Shown: positions 33,953 to 46,666, counted from the first letter of the stretch. The stretch is 64,000 nucleotides of DNA from Cryptomeria japonica (GCF_030272615.1 NC_081414.1:338006502-338070501); one strand, 5' to 3'. The notes: a model not told the origin generated them from the sequence alone. Translations and numbers: made by a program.

Positions 33953-35241
33953 CCTAAGTCATTCAAAGAGGCTCATAAAGATGAAGGCTGGATAAAGGCA
34001 ATGTAAGAGGAACTTGACCAGATAGAGAAAAATGGTACATGGTCCTTGGTACCTAGGCCAGAACATAAAAATGTCATTGGCACCAAATGGGTGTTCAGAA
34101 ACAAGCTGAATGAGGATGGCACAGTGATCAGGAACAAAGCTAGATTGGTGTGCAAAGGATATGCTCAAGAAGAAGGAGAAGACTATGGAGAAACCTTTGC
34201 TCCTGTAGCCAGATTGGAAGGAGTTCGTATGCTTCTTGCATATGCAGCTTTTAAAGGATTCAAGGTATATCAAATGGATGTAAAATTTGCATTCCTAAAT
34301 GGTGTACTTGAACAGGAGGTGTATATAGAGCAACTAGATGGGTTTTCCGTATTTGAAGACAGTGATATGGTGTGCAGGCTACATAAAGCCTTATATGGTC
34401 TAAAGCAGGCACCTAGAGCATGGTATGAACATCTACATTCCCATCTTGTAAAGATTGGATTTGAGAGAACAAGTGAAGATAGCAATATCTACTTAAAATC
34501 TGAAGGAGATCAGATCCTGGTCTGTGAAGTTTTTGTTGATGACATTATCTTTGGTGGAGATGACAAGATGAGTCATGAGTTTGCTGATGAGATGAAGGAA
34601 GAGTTTGAGATGTCACTCATAGGGGAGATTAAGTTCTTCATTGGACTACAGATCCAGTAGATGAAAGATGGAATCTTTATCACTCAGTCCAAATATGTCA
34701 AAGAGGTGTTGAAGACCTTTGGCATGGAAGATAGAAAATCGGTTGGTACACCGATGGTGACCAGTTGCAAATTATCAAAAGAGGATGATTCCGCATTGGT
34801 TGATGAGAAGGAATACCGATCAATGATTGGTAAGTTGCATTATGTAGTGCATAGCAGACCAGATATTGCACATGTAGTTGGCATTACTACAAGGTTCCAG
34901 AAAAGTCCAAGAGAATCCCACTCGATTGCAGTCAAGCGGATTCTTAGGTATCTTAAGGGAACAGTTGACTATGGATTGTGGTACCCATACAACAATGATT
35001 TCAACCTGAAAGGATTCATAGATGCTGATTGGGCAGGTAATGTGGATGATCAGAAAAGCACAACCGGTGGTGCATTCTTTCTCGGTAGTAGATTAGTCTC
35101 ATGGATGAGTAAGAAGGAGAGCTGTATCTCTCAGTCTATAGTAGAAGCAGAGTATGTTGTAGCTTTCATGAACTACACTCAGACAATTTGGATGAAGCAT
35201 GTATTAGATGGCTTCAAAATCCCTGTATCTGAACCGGTAAG
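33953..35241 (+). pseudogene. Copia D reverse transcriptase and RNase H, 5' part
   Basis: RT blocks are [40 protein letters not shown] and catalytic FVDDIIFGG. RNase H follows with IDADWAGNVDDQKSTTGG and WMSKKE. Stops occur near 34003 (before EELDQI) and at 34658-34660 (after LQIQ), both likely former Gln. At 35241 element E intervenes; RNase H resumes at 46179 with IFCDNTSAIN. Otherwise the frame is well kept. Confidence 0.93.
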
Positions 35242-35625
35242 TGTATGAAAGGGGTGAAAAGGAAGGATTATTAGGAATGACTAACCAATCGTGGGTAGAT
35301 AAATAACAAGCCATGATGGGAATGTGTAAGTTTATTGTGGATGAATAGGCTGTGAGTGTGTGCAAAGTGAAGGATGAAATGGAATCCTGAAGGAGGGAGG
35401 AGCAATGTCCCTACGCATGGCGCTGGTGACCCAGTTTTCACCATGGTACTTGCCCAGGGCACCATCGAATTGGTTTTCACCATTGGATGAAATGTTTTTC
35501 TTTACTTTTTTGATTTTTTGATTTTTTTGTTGTCACAAGGCGCCTGTTTGCCAGGTTTTCACCAAGTAACAATTTTTTTTATTTTATGATTTTTTTGTAT
35601 TTTTGAATTAGGATACTCTGAAGAG
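35242..35625 (-). other. 3' end of E: untranslated region with LTR missing
   Basis: The first bases tgtatgaaaggggtgaaaa loosely match the LTR start tgtatatggtgaaaatgg at 45398, then similarity ends. The remainder has three ttttcacca phrases (about 35434, 35470, 35553). No polypurine tract or full LTR is seen. A deletion after insertion is the simplest explanation. Confidence 0.5.
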
Positions 35626-37157
35626 CTATATGTAAAACTTGCGAAGGTGCATGCTATTGATAGCATCCTCTAAATGTTCACCCTCTATGGTTGAGAGTTG
35701 ATATGCCCCAGATCCATATACTGTTGTGATGATGAAAGGACCAAGCCAGTTTGGTTCGAACTTGCCCTTCTTCTCTTTGTCTTGCTGATTTTTAGGATTT
35801 TCTTTGAGAACCAAATCACCTACCTCAAATGTGCGAGGCTTGACTTTGTGATTGTAGCTACGACTCATTCATTGTTGATAAGCCTTGAGATGATTAAAAG
35901 CAGTTTGTCTTCGTTCATCCAATAGTTCAAGTTCTTGTAAGCGAGAGACCCTATAATCTTCATCACTGATAATGTTTTGCAAAAAGACTAGTAAAGAGGG
36001 TAGCTCGACCTCAATAGGCAAGATAGCTTCAGCATCGTAGAAAAGTGAATAGGGTGTAGCTCCTGTAGGTGTGCGGACACTTGTGCGGTAGGCCCAAAGT
36101 GCAGGATTAAGTTGGATATGCCAATTACAGCTAGCATCGTCAACTGTCTTTTTTAAGATTTTAAGAATTGTTTAATTAGACAGCTCAGCTTGACCATTAC
36201 CTTGGGGGTAATATGGTGTAGAGAAATGATGGAAAATATGGAAGCGGTCACAGAGTTCACGAACATCCTGATTTTTGAAGGGATGCCCGTTATCAGTGAT
36301 AATGGAAACAAGAATATCGTATCGACAAATGATATAGTTGAGAATGAATGTAGCAATTTGTTTTCTAGTGACTTACATGAGAGGAACGACTTCGATCCAT
36401 TTTGTGAAATACTCTATGGCAGTGATAATGAATTTATGACCGTTGGAAGAAGGAGGGTGAATATTGCCTATGAGATCGAGTCCCCACTGACAAAAGGGCC
36501 AAGGAGTCACAATTGGTTGAAGTTATTTTGCTGGCGCATGGATGAGGTTTCCATGAAGTTGAAATTGCTTACATTTCCTAAAAAACTGATATGAATCTTT
36601 TTCCATATTGGGCCAGTAATATCCAGTCTTGATAAGTTTCTTGGCTAAGGTAGGACCACTAGAATGTGGACCACATATCCCTTCATGTACTTCATGTAAT
36701 GCAATTTGAGCTTCGTCGCTTTCCAAACATCTAAGAAGAGTGCCATCTAGATCTCAACTATATAGGATATCAGCTAAAATGATGTATCAAGAAGATTGGC
36801 GAATCAAAGTGCGACGTTGGTTATTGGATAGATCAGGAGGTAGGGTATTGTCATGAAGGTATGCAAAAATGGAACCATATAACTGGGACTCATGACCAAC
36901 AACACATATCATCTCAGTAGGAGTGATTTCATATGAGGGAACCAAAAGGTTATCCACCAAGAACTCATAGCGGGTCTCATTTGGTGGTAGATCAATTAGT
37001 GAAGCAATCGTAGCCATGGCATCCGCAGCTCTATTCTGCTCTCTTGGTATTTTCTCAAAGTCTATCTTCATGAATTATTGTTTCAAGTCATTCACCATTC
37101 TTTTGTAAGGCATCAATTTCTCATCCTTTGTTTGGTAATCATCAGTTGCTTGATGAA
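35626..37157 (-). pseudogene. Element E integrase
   Basis: The N-terminal HHCC zinc region is at 36726-36523 (LHEVHEGICG ... GYYWPNMEKD). The core is in broken frames with WGLDLIG, ITDNGHPFKNQ and GQAELSN giving the D, D and E positions. The C-terminal module (FEVGDLVLKENPKNQQDK, WLGPFIITTVYGSGAY) ends near 35626. A linker at 37071-36787 (REQNRAADAMATIAS) joins it to the second RNase H. Several stops and frameshifts between 36520 and 35870. Confidence 0.88.
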
Positions 37158-38795
37158 TTACAAGTTGAGAGTCCGAAAAAAATGAAGTTCTTGGATCTTC
37201 CACTGAACTGCAATCCGTAATCCAGTTGTTAATGCCTCATATTCTGCTATATTATTAGTGGAAGGAAATGATAATCGATATGATTTTGGTATAGAATCAC
37301 CTTGAGGAGTTATGAAGAGGATGCCAGCTCCTACCCCATGCTGTGTGTATGAGCTGTCAAAGTATAGTTGCCATGGCTTTGCATGTGACATTGTTAAAAT
37401 GGATTCATTTGGAAATTCTGAAATTAGAGGAACATCATCTATCATGGGGGCATCTACTAATTGATCTACGATGGCTTGTCCTTTTATTGCTTTTCTATCC
37501 ACATAATCAATGTTGAATTCACTCAGGATCATTACTCATTTGGCTAGTCACCCAGTAAGCGTTGCTTTATTGAGAAGGTATTTCAATGGATCGATCCTTG
37601 CAACCAACTTAGTCTTATGAGTTAGCATGTAATGTCATAATTTCTACGTAGCAAAGACCACGACAAGACATGCACACTCAATTGGTGTGTAGTTTAGCTC
37701 ATATCCCACCAATGTGCGACTGATATAGTATACTGCCTTTTCTTTGCCCTTAGCAACTTGTTGTGCTAAGAGTGCCCCCAGTGATGTTGAAGTAGCTGAT
37801 ATGTATAGTAATAAAGACTGATCTAGAGCTGGTGGCATCAAAACTGGTAGATTTAGAAGATAATCTTTGAGTATCTGGAAAGCCTGTTGACAGTTATCAT
37901 CCCATTTGAATTTGATGTTTTTATGTAGCAAGTGCTGAAAGGGATTACATTTATCTGCAAGTTGTGCTATGAATCTTCGTATGGACTGGAGTCTCCCTTG
38001 TAAAGATCAAAGCTAACTGATGTTTCATGGTGGTTGCATCTCTAGGATGGCCTTGAATTTTGCTGGATCGGCTTCGATTCCTCTTTTTGATACAATGAAT
38101 CCTAGGAGATTCCCGAAGGTTACTCCAAAGACACATTTCTTGGGGTTTAATCTTACTTTATATTTTTCCAACCGATCAAAGATGACTGAAAGTATGTCCA
38201 AATGTGTATTTCTGTTTATTGATTTGCCCAAGAGGTCGTCAACATAATCTTCCATATTAACGTGCATGAGATCATGAAAGATAGTAGTCATGGCTCTTTG
38301 ATATGTAGCGCCTGCATTTTTTAGCCCAAAGGGCATGACATTCCAGCAGAAGGTTCCCCAAGGACAAGTAAATGCCATTTTGTGTTGATCCTCGGATGCA
38401 ATTTTTATTTGATTGTAACTAGAGAATCCATCCATCAAAGATAACATCGCATGACCTGCTGTGAGATCGACGATCAAGTCAATGTTTGGTAATGGAAAAT
38501 CATCCTTAGGACAAGCTTTGTTGATGTCTCTGAAATCTGTACATATTATGATGCTACGATTTGGTTTACTGACAGGCACTAAGTTGGAGATCCATTCAGG
38601 ATAATCAATTGGGCATATGAATCCGACATCCAATAATTTCTCAAGTTTTGCTTTGACTAGTAATGCCACTTGTGGATGCATCTTTCTTAATTTCCATTTC
38701 ACTGGCTTTGCCCTTGGTTTAACTGTCAAATGATGCATTACCAAATCCGGATCCAATCCAGGCGTATCAGCGTATGACCATGCAAAGTTGATTTG
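37158..38795 (-). pseudogene. Element E reverse transcriptase plus two RNase H domains
   Basis: RT (38756-38025): KMHPQVALLVKAKLEKLLDVGF, DFRDINKACPKDDFPLP, WNVMPFGLKNAGATYQRAM and catalytic YVDDLL. The Ty3-type RNase H follows at 37931-37644 (LGALLAQQVAKGKEKAVYY, YELNYTPIE), then an archaeal-type RNase H at 37532-37158 (LYFDSSYTQHGVGAGILF, NNIAEYEALTTGL). Two RNase H domains in tandem define the Tat lineage. Stops lie between RT and RNase H and between the RNase H domains (LTG*LAK*V). Confidence 0.92.
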
Positions 38796-41425
38796 TCATT
38801 CCATGAAGAAACTTACGAATTTTGACCTTTCTGACTCTGTCAAAGATTGAGCTAGGAATATGTTGTGTGGAACTTCTTTTGTACCAATGTTTGTTTTGAT
38901 AGTCTCCTCTACCAACATGGATGACTTTTCCTCATATGATGCTGGGAGAATGTCGATCCTTTCATCTTTGGGTGCCTCAGAGAGGTTTTCAGCCTTAGAT
39001 ACGTCCTTTCTTTTTACTTTTTTGGGGTCAGATAGTGCCACAGTGTGGTTTTCGCCATAAGACCCTTGGTTTGTTTTTTTTTTATATTTTTGCAACTGGA
39101 AGGTTTGACACCCTCACCAAAATATGCCACACTATTGAGTTCTATAGTGTATCCCGCTTTATGGTCCCCAGGGGGAATATCCTCTCGTATGCCAAGATAG
39201 TCAATAAGGGCTTCATCATTTTGGAATGTGTCAAATTGTGCAGGTCCTTCATGGTCCCAGTCAATAAGTTGGTGGTGAACAAGGGGAAGGCCTTTGATGT
39301 CTTCTAAGTTAGCGGGGTTAAGAGTGAAGATGCAGTTATATTCAGGTATGTCGAGGTAGTTATCGGGGTCATCGTTGGCACTCTCCTCATCAGTCTCGAC
39401 CATGAACGAATCCAAATTATCATCACTAGTAGCACATTTTGGGATAGGTGTTCTCATTCTATGTGATTTCAACCTAGGACCTAGAGGCAAGGACTATGTG
39501 GAATTCTCAGGGGTTGTTTCTTGACCAACTTTTAATTTTTCATAAAATTCCTCTTCTTCTGTGGGTTCATCTGGCTCTCTGAATGTCTCAGTGAGCTCAT
39601 AGTCATTGGAGGATTTGTCTGAACCCCATTCCCATTCATTGGAGTCTGGGGAATAACGATTCTCTTGTTGAATTTTGGCAACTTTGATTTGTAATGCTTC
39701 TTCTGTCCTTTGAGTGTGGACCTTGGAAGTCATGAAACCAAGTCCCTTCGAGCGTTCCTTTTTGAATGTCAATTCAGGTTGTAAAGGTTCAATGATGCCT
39801 TCCTTTCTTAACCCAAGAGGGCTTTTGCCATCATACCCAAATTTTTGTAGAATCTTGAACCCTTTGCCATACTTCTCACATGGTATACTGATGTGATCTT
39901 GTGTATCATTTTCAAGGTCTTTGTAAAGAATTTTGTATAAGTCTTCCTCTTCTAGTTCACCCCATCTTTGAAAGATAGTAGGGTCCCATTTGAGTATAAT
40001 GATAGATACCTGCTTATTAGGATGTGGTCTTCCATATTCTTTTGGTGAACTCATGACTTGTTGTAAGTACATGGTCTGATTCAAAGTGTATTCACCCATG
40101 CCCTTGTCCTGGAATTTGCCCTTAAGTTCACCTTGTTTTGATGTCAAAGGTTTTAATGACTCAGGAACAATGTATGTAGAAGAAGGAACAGCTTCGCAAT
40201 TACTGGGAATGATGGTCTTAGTTTTTGGTCTCAATTTATTGCAATATATGAATGGATTAGGATCTCCATTAACTGTTATTTCAACTCCATTGTGAGGAAA
40301 CTTGATGCATTGGTGATATGTAGATGGGACTGCCCTCATTTCATGAATCCAAGGACGTCCTAGCAATATGTTGTATGTGAGATCAAGGTCTAGGACTTGA
40401 CAAACCACATCCTTTGTAATTGGCCCAGCTCTGAGAGGTAAGGTGACTGTGCCCTTGGATGAATGCTCTTCATCATCATATGATTTGATGGTAATTTTGT
40501 TTGTAGAATTCACAATTTTATCTGAATATCCCAATTGTTTAATAGTTCTCAATGCACAAATGTTTAGACCTGCTCCTCCATCTATCAGGAATTGTTTTAT
40601 TCGATGTTTGTGTATGAAGGCTTCAATGTGTAATGGTGCATTATGTAGCTGACTTACGGAGGCGTCATTGGCTTCTGTGAATGTAAGGGAGTGTGGAATG
40701 GAAAGATATCCCACCATGGCTTGAAATTGGTCCATGTTTAGATTAGTAGGGACAGAAGTGTCTCTCAAGATTTTGTCAAGAATAGCTTTATGTGCGGGGG
40801 ATATGTGTAAAAGCTCAAGGATGGAAATAAGTGTGGGTGTCTTCCCCAACTGTTCTACAAGGTCATACTCAGGTTTGGTTGATGAGGAAGCTGTGTTTTT
40901 GGCTGGAGCACCTTGCAAAGTGAATTTACCTTGACGAGTTGTAACATTACATTCAAAGGTAGGTTCAGAAGAAGATCCAATGCCTTTTAGGACAATTTTG
41001 GGTCTTTGGGTAGAATTTTTAGGCGTTTTATCCTTGATGATAATGGTAGAGACATAATTGTCCATCGAAATGTGATTGATAGTTGAATCATAGTTATAAG
41101 ATGCTCTCGTATAGTTGGTTTGGTCATCTGTGGCTGCAGCCTTTCCCTTGTCATGCTTTGGGAATGGTTCCTTAAACATTTCATATTCTTGATTGGATGA
41201 ATGTCCTTCAATCTCAATGTCACCTCTATCAATGAGATCTTGTATGATGTTCTTCAGTCGATGACAATTTCCTATTTTATGACCCTTGCTCTTATGGAAT
41301 TCGCAATACTCATCATCATTCCACCAATTTGGTTTGACTTTTGGTTCATATGGAGAAAAATCTAGAATTGTGATTACTTTGTTTGCCACTAGCTTCTTGA
41401 AGACTGACTCAAGTGGTTCTCCCAA
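38796..41425 (-). pseudogene. Element E zinc finger, protease and G-patch region
   Basis: A 643-codon frame (41425-39494) holds a zinc-finger motif CEFHKSKGHKIGNC (residues about 41-54), an aspartic protease with IDGGAGLNIC (about 281-290) and ILLGRPWIHE, and a G-patch-like segment (about 518-564: EKYGKGFKILQKFGYDGKSPLG ... RSKGLGF). It reads on past a TAG at 39491-39493 to 39014 (LPLVHHQLIDWDHEG), frameshifts at a T run near 39075, and continues to 38796, where it meets RT. Processing of Gag-Pol is the expected role. Overall one of the best-preserved coding stretches in the window. Confidence 0.88.
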
Positions 41426-43155
41426 TGGGGTATACTTCCTTCATGATCTAGAAGTTGTTTGAGTATTCACTTGATTGTTTGTAGAGCTTGATCCTGAAAA
41501 AATGATTTTGGGTCGCACTGTATTGGCATCAACAACACCATCATTGACTGTGTTCTTGTTTTTATTCCAAAATCTTGGCTTATCTTTTCCTTTAAAGTCA
41601 TCTTTGTTTTCCTTGAATATCTTAATGACTCCTTGTTCAATTAGGACCTTTTTTGTCCCTAAGCCTTTTTCAATGACGTCCTTGAAGGTGGACAAACAAG
41701 CTTTCCTTAGATCATAGCCAATGTCTTTGTTAACATTCTGGGTGAACATCTCCACCATTTGATTTTGTGGAATTTCACAAGAGCATCTGCTGGCTAGATT
41801 CCTCCATCTTTGTAAAAATGATGAAAAAGACTCTCCATCCTTTTGCCTGGTGTTGCACAAAGTAGTGACTGATATGTCTATCTCTATGTTGTATGAGAAA
41901 TGTTGGATAAATGCCTCTGCTAAGTCACCCCATGACTTAATTCTAGGTGGAAGTTGGGAGAACCATTCCATAGCTTGATCACCTAAGCTTTGTGGGAATA
42001 ATCTCATCAAATATGTCTCTTCTGAAGCTACCTCAATGCAAGCTATGAAAAATTATCTTATATGTGCCTTAGGATCCCCGTTTCCTTTGTACTTATCAAA
42101 CTTAGGCGTCATGAAGTGTGTAGGAAATGGAGGCATTAGAATGCTCTTGTCAAATGGATAAGGACATATGTCTCTCATTGTGTATGTTGGCTTTGGTGTA
42201 TTTATGTCCTCCATTTTCTTTTGCAAGTCCTTGATTTGTTGTTCCAAATTATTCTTAGGTGGAGACCGACTTCTTGGACCATACCCCATGTTTGAGGCAC
42301 CAATTGGAGGAGGAGCATGTTGCATATATGGATGGTATTGATCATACACATGTTCATATGGAGGAGGTCTATAATGATGTTGCGTATATGGACCACTTGG
42401 TATAGATTCATGTTGAGGAATGAAATATTTGCTTTGTCCATGTATACCATACTCTACAGGCATGTCATGAGTTTGTTCTAGTGTGTTGCCCCCAAATTTG
42501 ACATGGGGTTTCCTTGTATCCAAATTTTGAGCATGCCTTTGAGTATCCAATTGCTTTGGTAGTTTATCCTTAGCATTGGTATGTGATTGAGCATATTTTT
42601 CTGCGTTAGACCTCCATAATGGTCTACGAAGGTGAGTATCATATGCTTGACCATGTGTATGTGGGACCTCTGGTTTTTGAAACAAAGATGATGGTGATTC
42701 AGGCACCATATGTGGTCCTCTATTGCCTCCACTATTAGGCCTCCTTTGATCCATGTTAGAGCGATTTTGTTGCAAAGGTTGATTTTCCATTATTTGAGAC
42801 ATGTCAAAATCATGAGGGATCTTGGTTCCACTTTGTGCCATCACTTGTAGAAAATATTGTCTATCTCTCCTCATTATTCCTCAACCAATCGATTAAAATG
42901 TGGATTCATAATGGTGTCTTCCACTTCTGCTGAATGTACAGAAAAGTTGTCCATATTGTCATTGTGTGTATCATTGTTGTTTGTAGTGTCCATGTGCTCA
43001 ACATTTGGAATGTTTCTATAGGCATCCATGTTAGGTAATGTAGTATGATCAGAATTGAAAAAGATATCATTGTCATATTCATAGGAACTCATGTTTGCGG
43101 ACTCTTGAGCCTCTTTAGTTTCTCTCCTAGATTTTTGGGAATGGGTTTCAACCAT
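41426..43155 (-). pseudogene. Element E gag
   Basis: Probable ATG at 43155 (MVETHSQKSRRE), an Asn/Asp-rich part to 42874, then a TAATG overlap where the next frame opens (MRRDRQYFLQVM). A His/Pro/Tyr-rich region leads to the Gag core: YPFDKSILMPPFPTHF, MRLFPQSLGDQAMEWF, RWRNLASRCSCEIPQNQMVEMF (in parts). Stops at 42051-42053 (usual Glu) and 41438-41440 (a likely former Arg). The core is homologous to that of C at 48240-48790. Confidence 0.88.
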
Positions 43156-45374
43156 GAAATAGGTATTGACCAAGATGTGTGAGACTAGATGAAAATGGAA
43201 AGAGTATGAAAGACCAAGAGTTGGATGGAATGTAAATGAATCTGAGGTGTACTTGCAATGTCCAAAGTGTAAGACCAAGTATGTATGTAGTAGAGTAGGT
43301 GTGGCTTCCAAAGAGAGGATAGTTTCTCTTGATGAGGTAAGTTGACCTTGACTCTAAGTAAGACCAAATGAGACCCAAAGGTGATAGACCTTGATGAGGG
43401 ACCACTTATCAAAATGTTGTTGTATGTAGTGTATTGACAAAGTATGATGAGGACAAGCAAGTGACCTTTTGACTCAAGTTTAGACAAATATGAATGTAAT
43501 GTAAGGTGTAAAGCAATGATGAACTTTGTGAGACCCAAAGACAGGTTGAATTCTAGGTGAAAACCTGAAGAGATAACCTAGGAAGCTCAATAAGTCCGAA
43601 ACTGACTGTTCTTGTTTGCTGAATTATGAAAGTTCTCAATCTTTAACATAGACATGTTTGCATACTTCACAGACGCACTTAAATGACACAGACGCGTTTC
43701 TAAGATGTTGTAAATGCGAAGTTGCTCAAAACACAGATGCGTTTCTGCCCTTCACAAACGCAGTTATACGACACAGATGCTATTCTATTAGACACAGACG
43801 CGTTTCTGCAAAAATTGTGCAATTTTTTCCAATCTGTGAAGTTGCTTTGTTGTGACCAAATCTGAATGTTTGACTGTTTTTCATGACAAGAGGACATAGT
43901 GTTGATGAGGACTCAATGTTTGCAAGTTTTAGACTAAAAAATGACTCAAAGAAAGTGTGATGTCTGATGTAAAATTGTTTTGCATACAGAAGACACAAAA
44001 GACACAATGTTTTGATGTTTGGTCTTGAATGTTTGATTGTTCAAAATAAGTCAAGCACAATTCTTATGGTTGGCCAAGACAATAGTTGTTGATCCCACAT
44101 GGAGTTTCCCCCGAGGCTACGCTATTCGGAGTGGATACTTAGATGCTTGACCCCACTAGCTCCACTCTCGACACTCACTTCTTGGGGCAGCAAAGCATCA
44201 GTCCCCATGAAAACTCTTTGTGGAAAAATTTGTATTTCTACTAAGAACCGTATGTGTGTGGGCCGCTACCAGAGGTCCGACCTCCTGCCCCAACAACTAG
44301 AAGGATTTTGGCTTCTAAAACAAAAAGGTGCTAGTAAGGGCATCCGCTCGTGTACATGCGGCACTTTCAGCTCTGTAAATATAGAAGGCTCCCAACCGAT
44401 AGGGGTTACGCCCTACAAATGATCAAATAAATTTGATCAAATGGGTTTATGGGGAGACATAGTGTCAGTATGAACTAATCAACACACGTTATCCATAGTT
44501 TTCACCATGAATACAATTGTTTATAGTGGTTCAGAAGAGGTGGGTTTTCCTCACTACCACTTGGGTCATTCTCTCCTCACTAGTAGTCCTAATGACCACA
44601 CGGGGAGACAGACCCTCTAAAGATTAAACAAAAAGAGCCTATTGCTCAAGACACAAAAGACAATGATTCAATTTTAAAGCACCAATTGAAGTGTTTGCTA
44701 GTCTATGAAAACAAGGCATATAATAAAGATCAAAAACCCTTGCCAAAGTCCTGCAACAAAGATTTGTTAGTAGTTTGGATTGTTTCAAATGATCACCCCT
44801 TCCTGCAAGCAAACAAGTTAGGTAAATTTTAGATCCAAAAGACTTTGTGAAATGGGGGCCTTCGACTAAATGATTTTGTTCTCAAGACAAGTTGCACCAA
44901 TTTCATTAGCCAGATCTAAGAATGTTAGCTCAAAATAAACCAGATCTAAAAAAAAACTGAATGACTAAAAACTGAATCAATGAAAACCCCCAAAATGAAA
45001 TCAGTGCACACAAACGTGGTTACCATAAACACAAATGTGGCTTCTGGATGCAGATGCGCTTCTGTGAAATAGAGACGTGGCTCCGAAACGCAGACACGGC
45101 TCCGGAACGCAAACACAACTTTTGGACGTAGACGCGTCTGAAAACCCCATAGATGCAATTAGGGAACACAGACGTGATTTTCAGAATCTGCAAAAAAAAT
45201 AAAATACTGTCGATGGTGTGGATGCAATCCCAGATGTCGCAGACATGGCAGAAAACCAAAACCACGATCCGAAAGTACGCAGATGCGAAAATACTAAAAT
45301 ACTATCGAAAATGTCAGATCTGCAACTTCAAAACACAAAATCTGCAACAAGGATGTTAAATGCAAAAGCGACAA
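43156..45374 (-). other. Leader of element E with CpG-containing short repeats
   Basis: About 2.2 kb between primer site and gag. Two blocks of short degenerate repeats lie on the plus strand: acacaga(c/t)gcgtttct-type units at 43665-43815, and gcagacgcggctccg/aaacgcagacacggc-type units at 45005-45180. Between them, 44085-44420 is GC-richer and without an intact sense ORF. The two blocks around a central segment mirror the leader of C. Open frames here (such as 44099-44422 plus) are antisense to the element and unsupported. Confidence 0.6.
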
Positions 45375-45394
45375 GAGTCCCACAGGGCGTGCCA
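45375..45394 (-). other. Primer-binding site of element E
   Basis: The minus strand reads tggcacgccctgtgggactc after LTR CA and a ttt spacer. It resembles the complement of plant tRNA-Lys (tggcgcccaccgtggggctc) imperfectly. Confidence 0.55.
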
Positions 45395-45397
45395 AAA

Positions 45398-46173
45398 TGT
45401 ATATGGTGAAAATGGATAATAACAATGTTGAAAGACTAAATGAATTCAACCACAAAACCCTAGCCTAACAACAACAAAGATCCACCATAACATATGAAGA
45501 TTACCTAAGACAATGCAAATCAAATGAAATCACAAAGATTATACCATCACATGTCCAATAGGGTTTGGATCTCCATTCTTCCTATCTCCATTGATCTTGC
45601 TTGATATATTTGCTCTCAGATTTTATATGCACAAGAGCTCAACAATGAACAAAAATGTGGTTGCAAGTAGGATCTCATATGAAAAGCGTAGTATAGTCAA
45701 GTGCCTAAATTGATTAGCCAGGGTTTGATAATGAAGGAAGTATCTCCTTATATAGAAGACACTATATGAAATGGAGGGATAAGATTGAGAGGTGTAAAAG
45801 AGGTCAGCTATGATTAGAGGGTAGGTAAAGAAAATAATAAAATAATGAAAGGGGTAGGTAGTGTATGAATTAAGAGATGAATGACATGTGTCATAGGTGG
45901 AAAAGGCTAATGAATTAATTAAATAAATAAAGATTCATTTAATTAATAGAGGAAGTGGGATCAATTAAATAAATAAGATATTTATTTAATTTAGGGAAAA
46001 GGATGATTTAAATAAATAAATGTATTTATTTAAATGAGAAATAAGGCTAGAAGAAGATAAATGAATTAATTAAATAAATAAAGATTTATTTAATTAATAG
46101 AAGAATTAGGCTAAAGTAATTAAATAAATAAAAATATTTATTTAATTAGACATGACAATTTTAGGTGTCTACA
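45398..46173 (-). repeat. 5' LTR of element E
   Basis: The minus strand begins TGTAGACACCTAAAATTG and ends ATATACA. It is rich in aattaaataaataaa repeats. Its start equals that of the LTR of C, indicating related families. No second full copy is present. Confidence 0.8.
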
Positions 46174-46178
46174 GTAAG

Positions 46179-46383
46179 TATATTCTGTGATAACACAAGT
46201 GCTATCAATAATTCAAAGAATCCGGTTTTACATTCTAGAACCAAGCATTTTGAGCTTAAGTATCATTTTTTGAGGGAAAAGGTTCAAAATAAAGAGATTG
46301 CATTAGAACATGTTTCCAGTAAGGAGCAATTAGCAGACATATTCACCAAGCCTCTCCCAAAGACTACATTTGTGTGTATTTAA
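46179..46383 (+). pseudogene. Copia D RNase H, 3' part
   Basis: It continues the frame cut at 35241: IFCDNTSAINNSKNP, TKHFELKYHFLREKV, and the terminal EQLADIFTKPLPKTTF, ending at a TAA at 46381-46383. The downstream 270 bp are 3' untranslated. Confidence 0.93.
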
Positions 46384-46654
46384 GAGATGAATTGGGGGTA
46401 CTGCCCCTTCAGGAGGTAAATTAAAAGTATTTGTTCCACATCAGTCAGGTATTGCATAGTCAATTTTTTTTTTGATTGATGTGTTGAAGATGCTACTCCT
46501 CAGGGGGAGTACCATAATGGAACAGGGATGTTTGTGCCTCCACTTTGGCATTGTTGTCAAAGGGGGAGAAGAAGTGTAGTGGAGAAGATATCTACAGAAA
46601 TTGGGGAGAAGATGCGTTTGTAGAAAGATATCTTTGTATATTGCCATCAATGCC

Positions 46655-46665
46655 AAAGGGGGAGA
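46655..46665 (+). other. Polypurine tract of copia D
   Basis: aaagggggaga in the phrase catcaatgccaaagggggag directly precedes the 3' LTR. A second gggggagaag tract lies near 46562. Confidence 0.9.
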
Positions 46666-46666
46666 T

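Larger units (their letters stand above)
35242..46173 (-). mobile_element. Ty3/gypsy Tat-type element E, inserted in RNase H of D (TSD GTAAG)
   Basis: It is flanked by gtaag at 35237-35241 and 46174-46178. On the minus strand: 5' LTR (46173-45398), primer site, long leader with CpG repeats, gag, zinc finger/protease/G-patch, RT, RNase H, archaeal-type second RNase H, integrase. At the left end only about 25 bp resemble the LTR start, so the 3' LTR is lost or unrecognisable. The deepest and youngest nesting step visible. A few stops and frameshifts. Confidence 0.93.

Noticed and set aside
44099-44422. 107-codon plus-strand ORF in the leader of E
   Set aside because: It is antisense to E, has no motif or promoter-like context, and the GC-richer leader easily leaves frames open.
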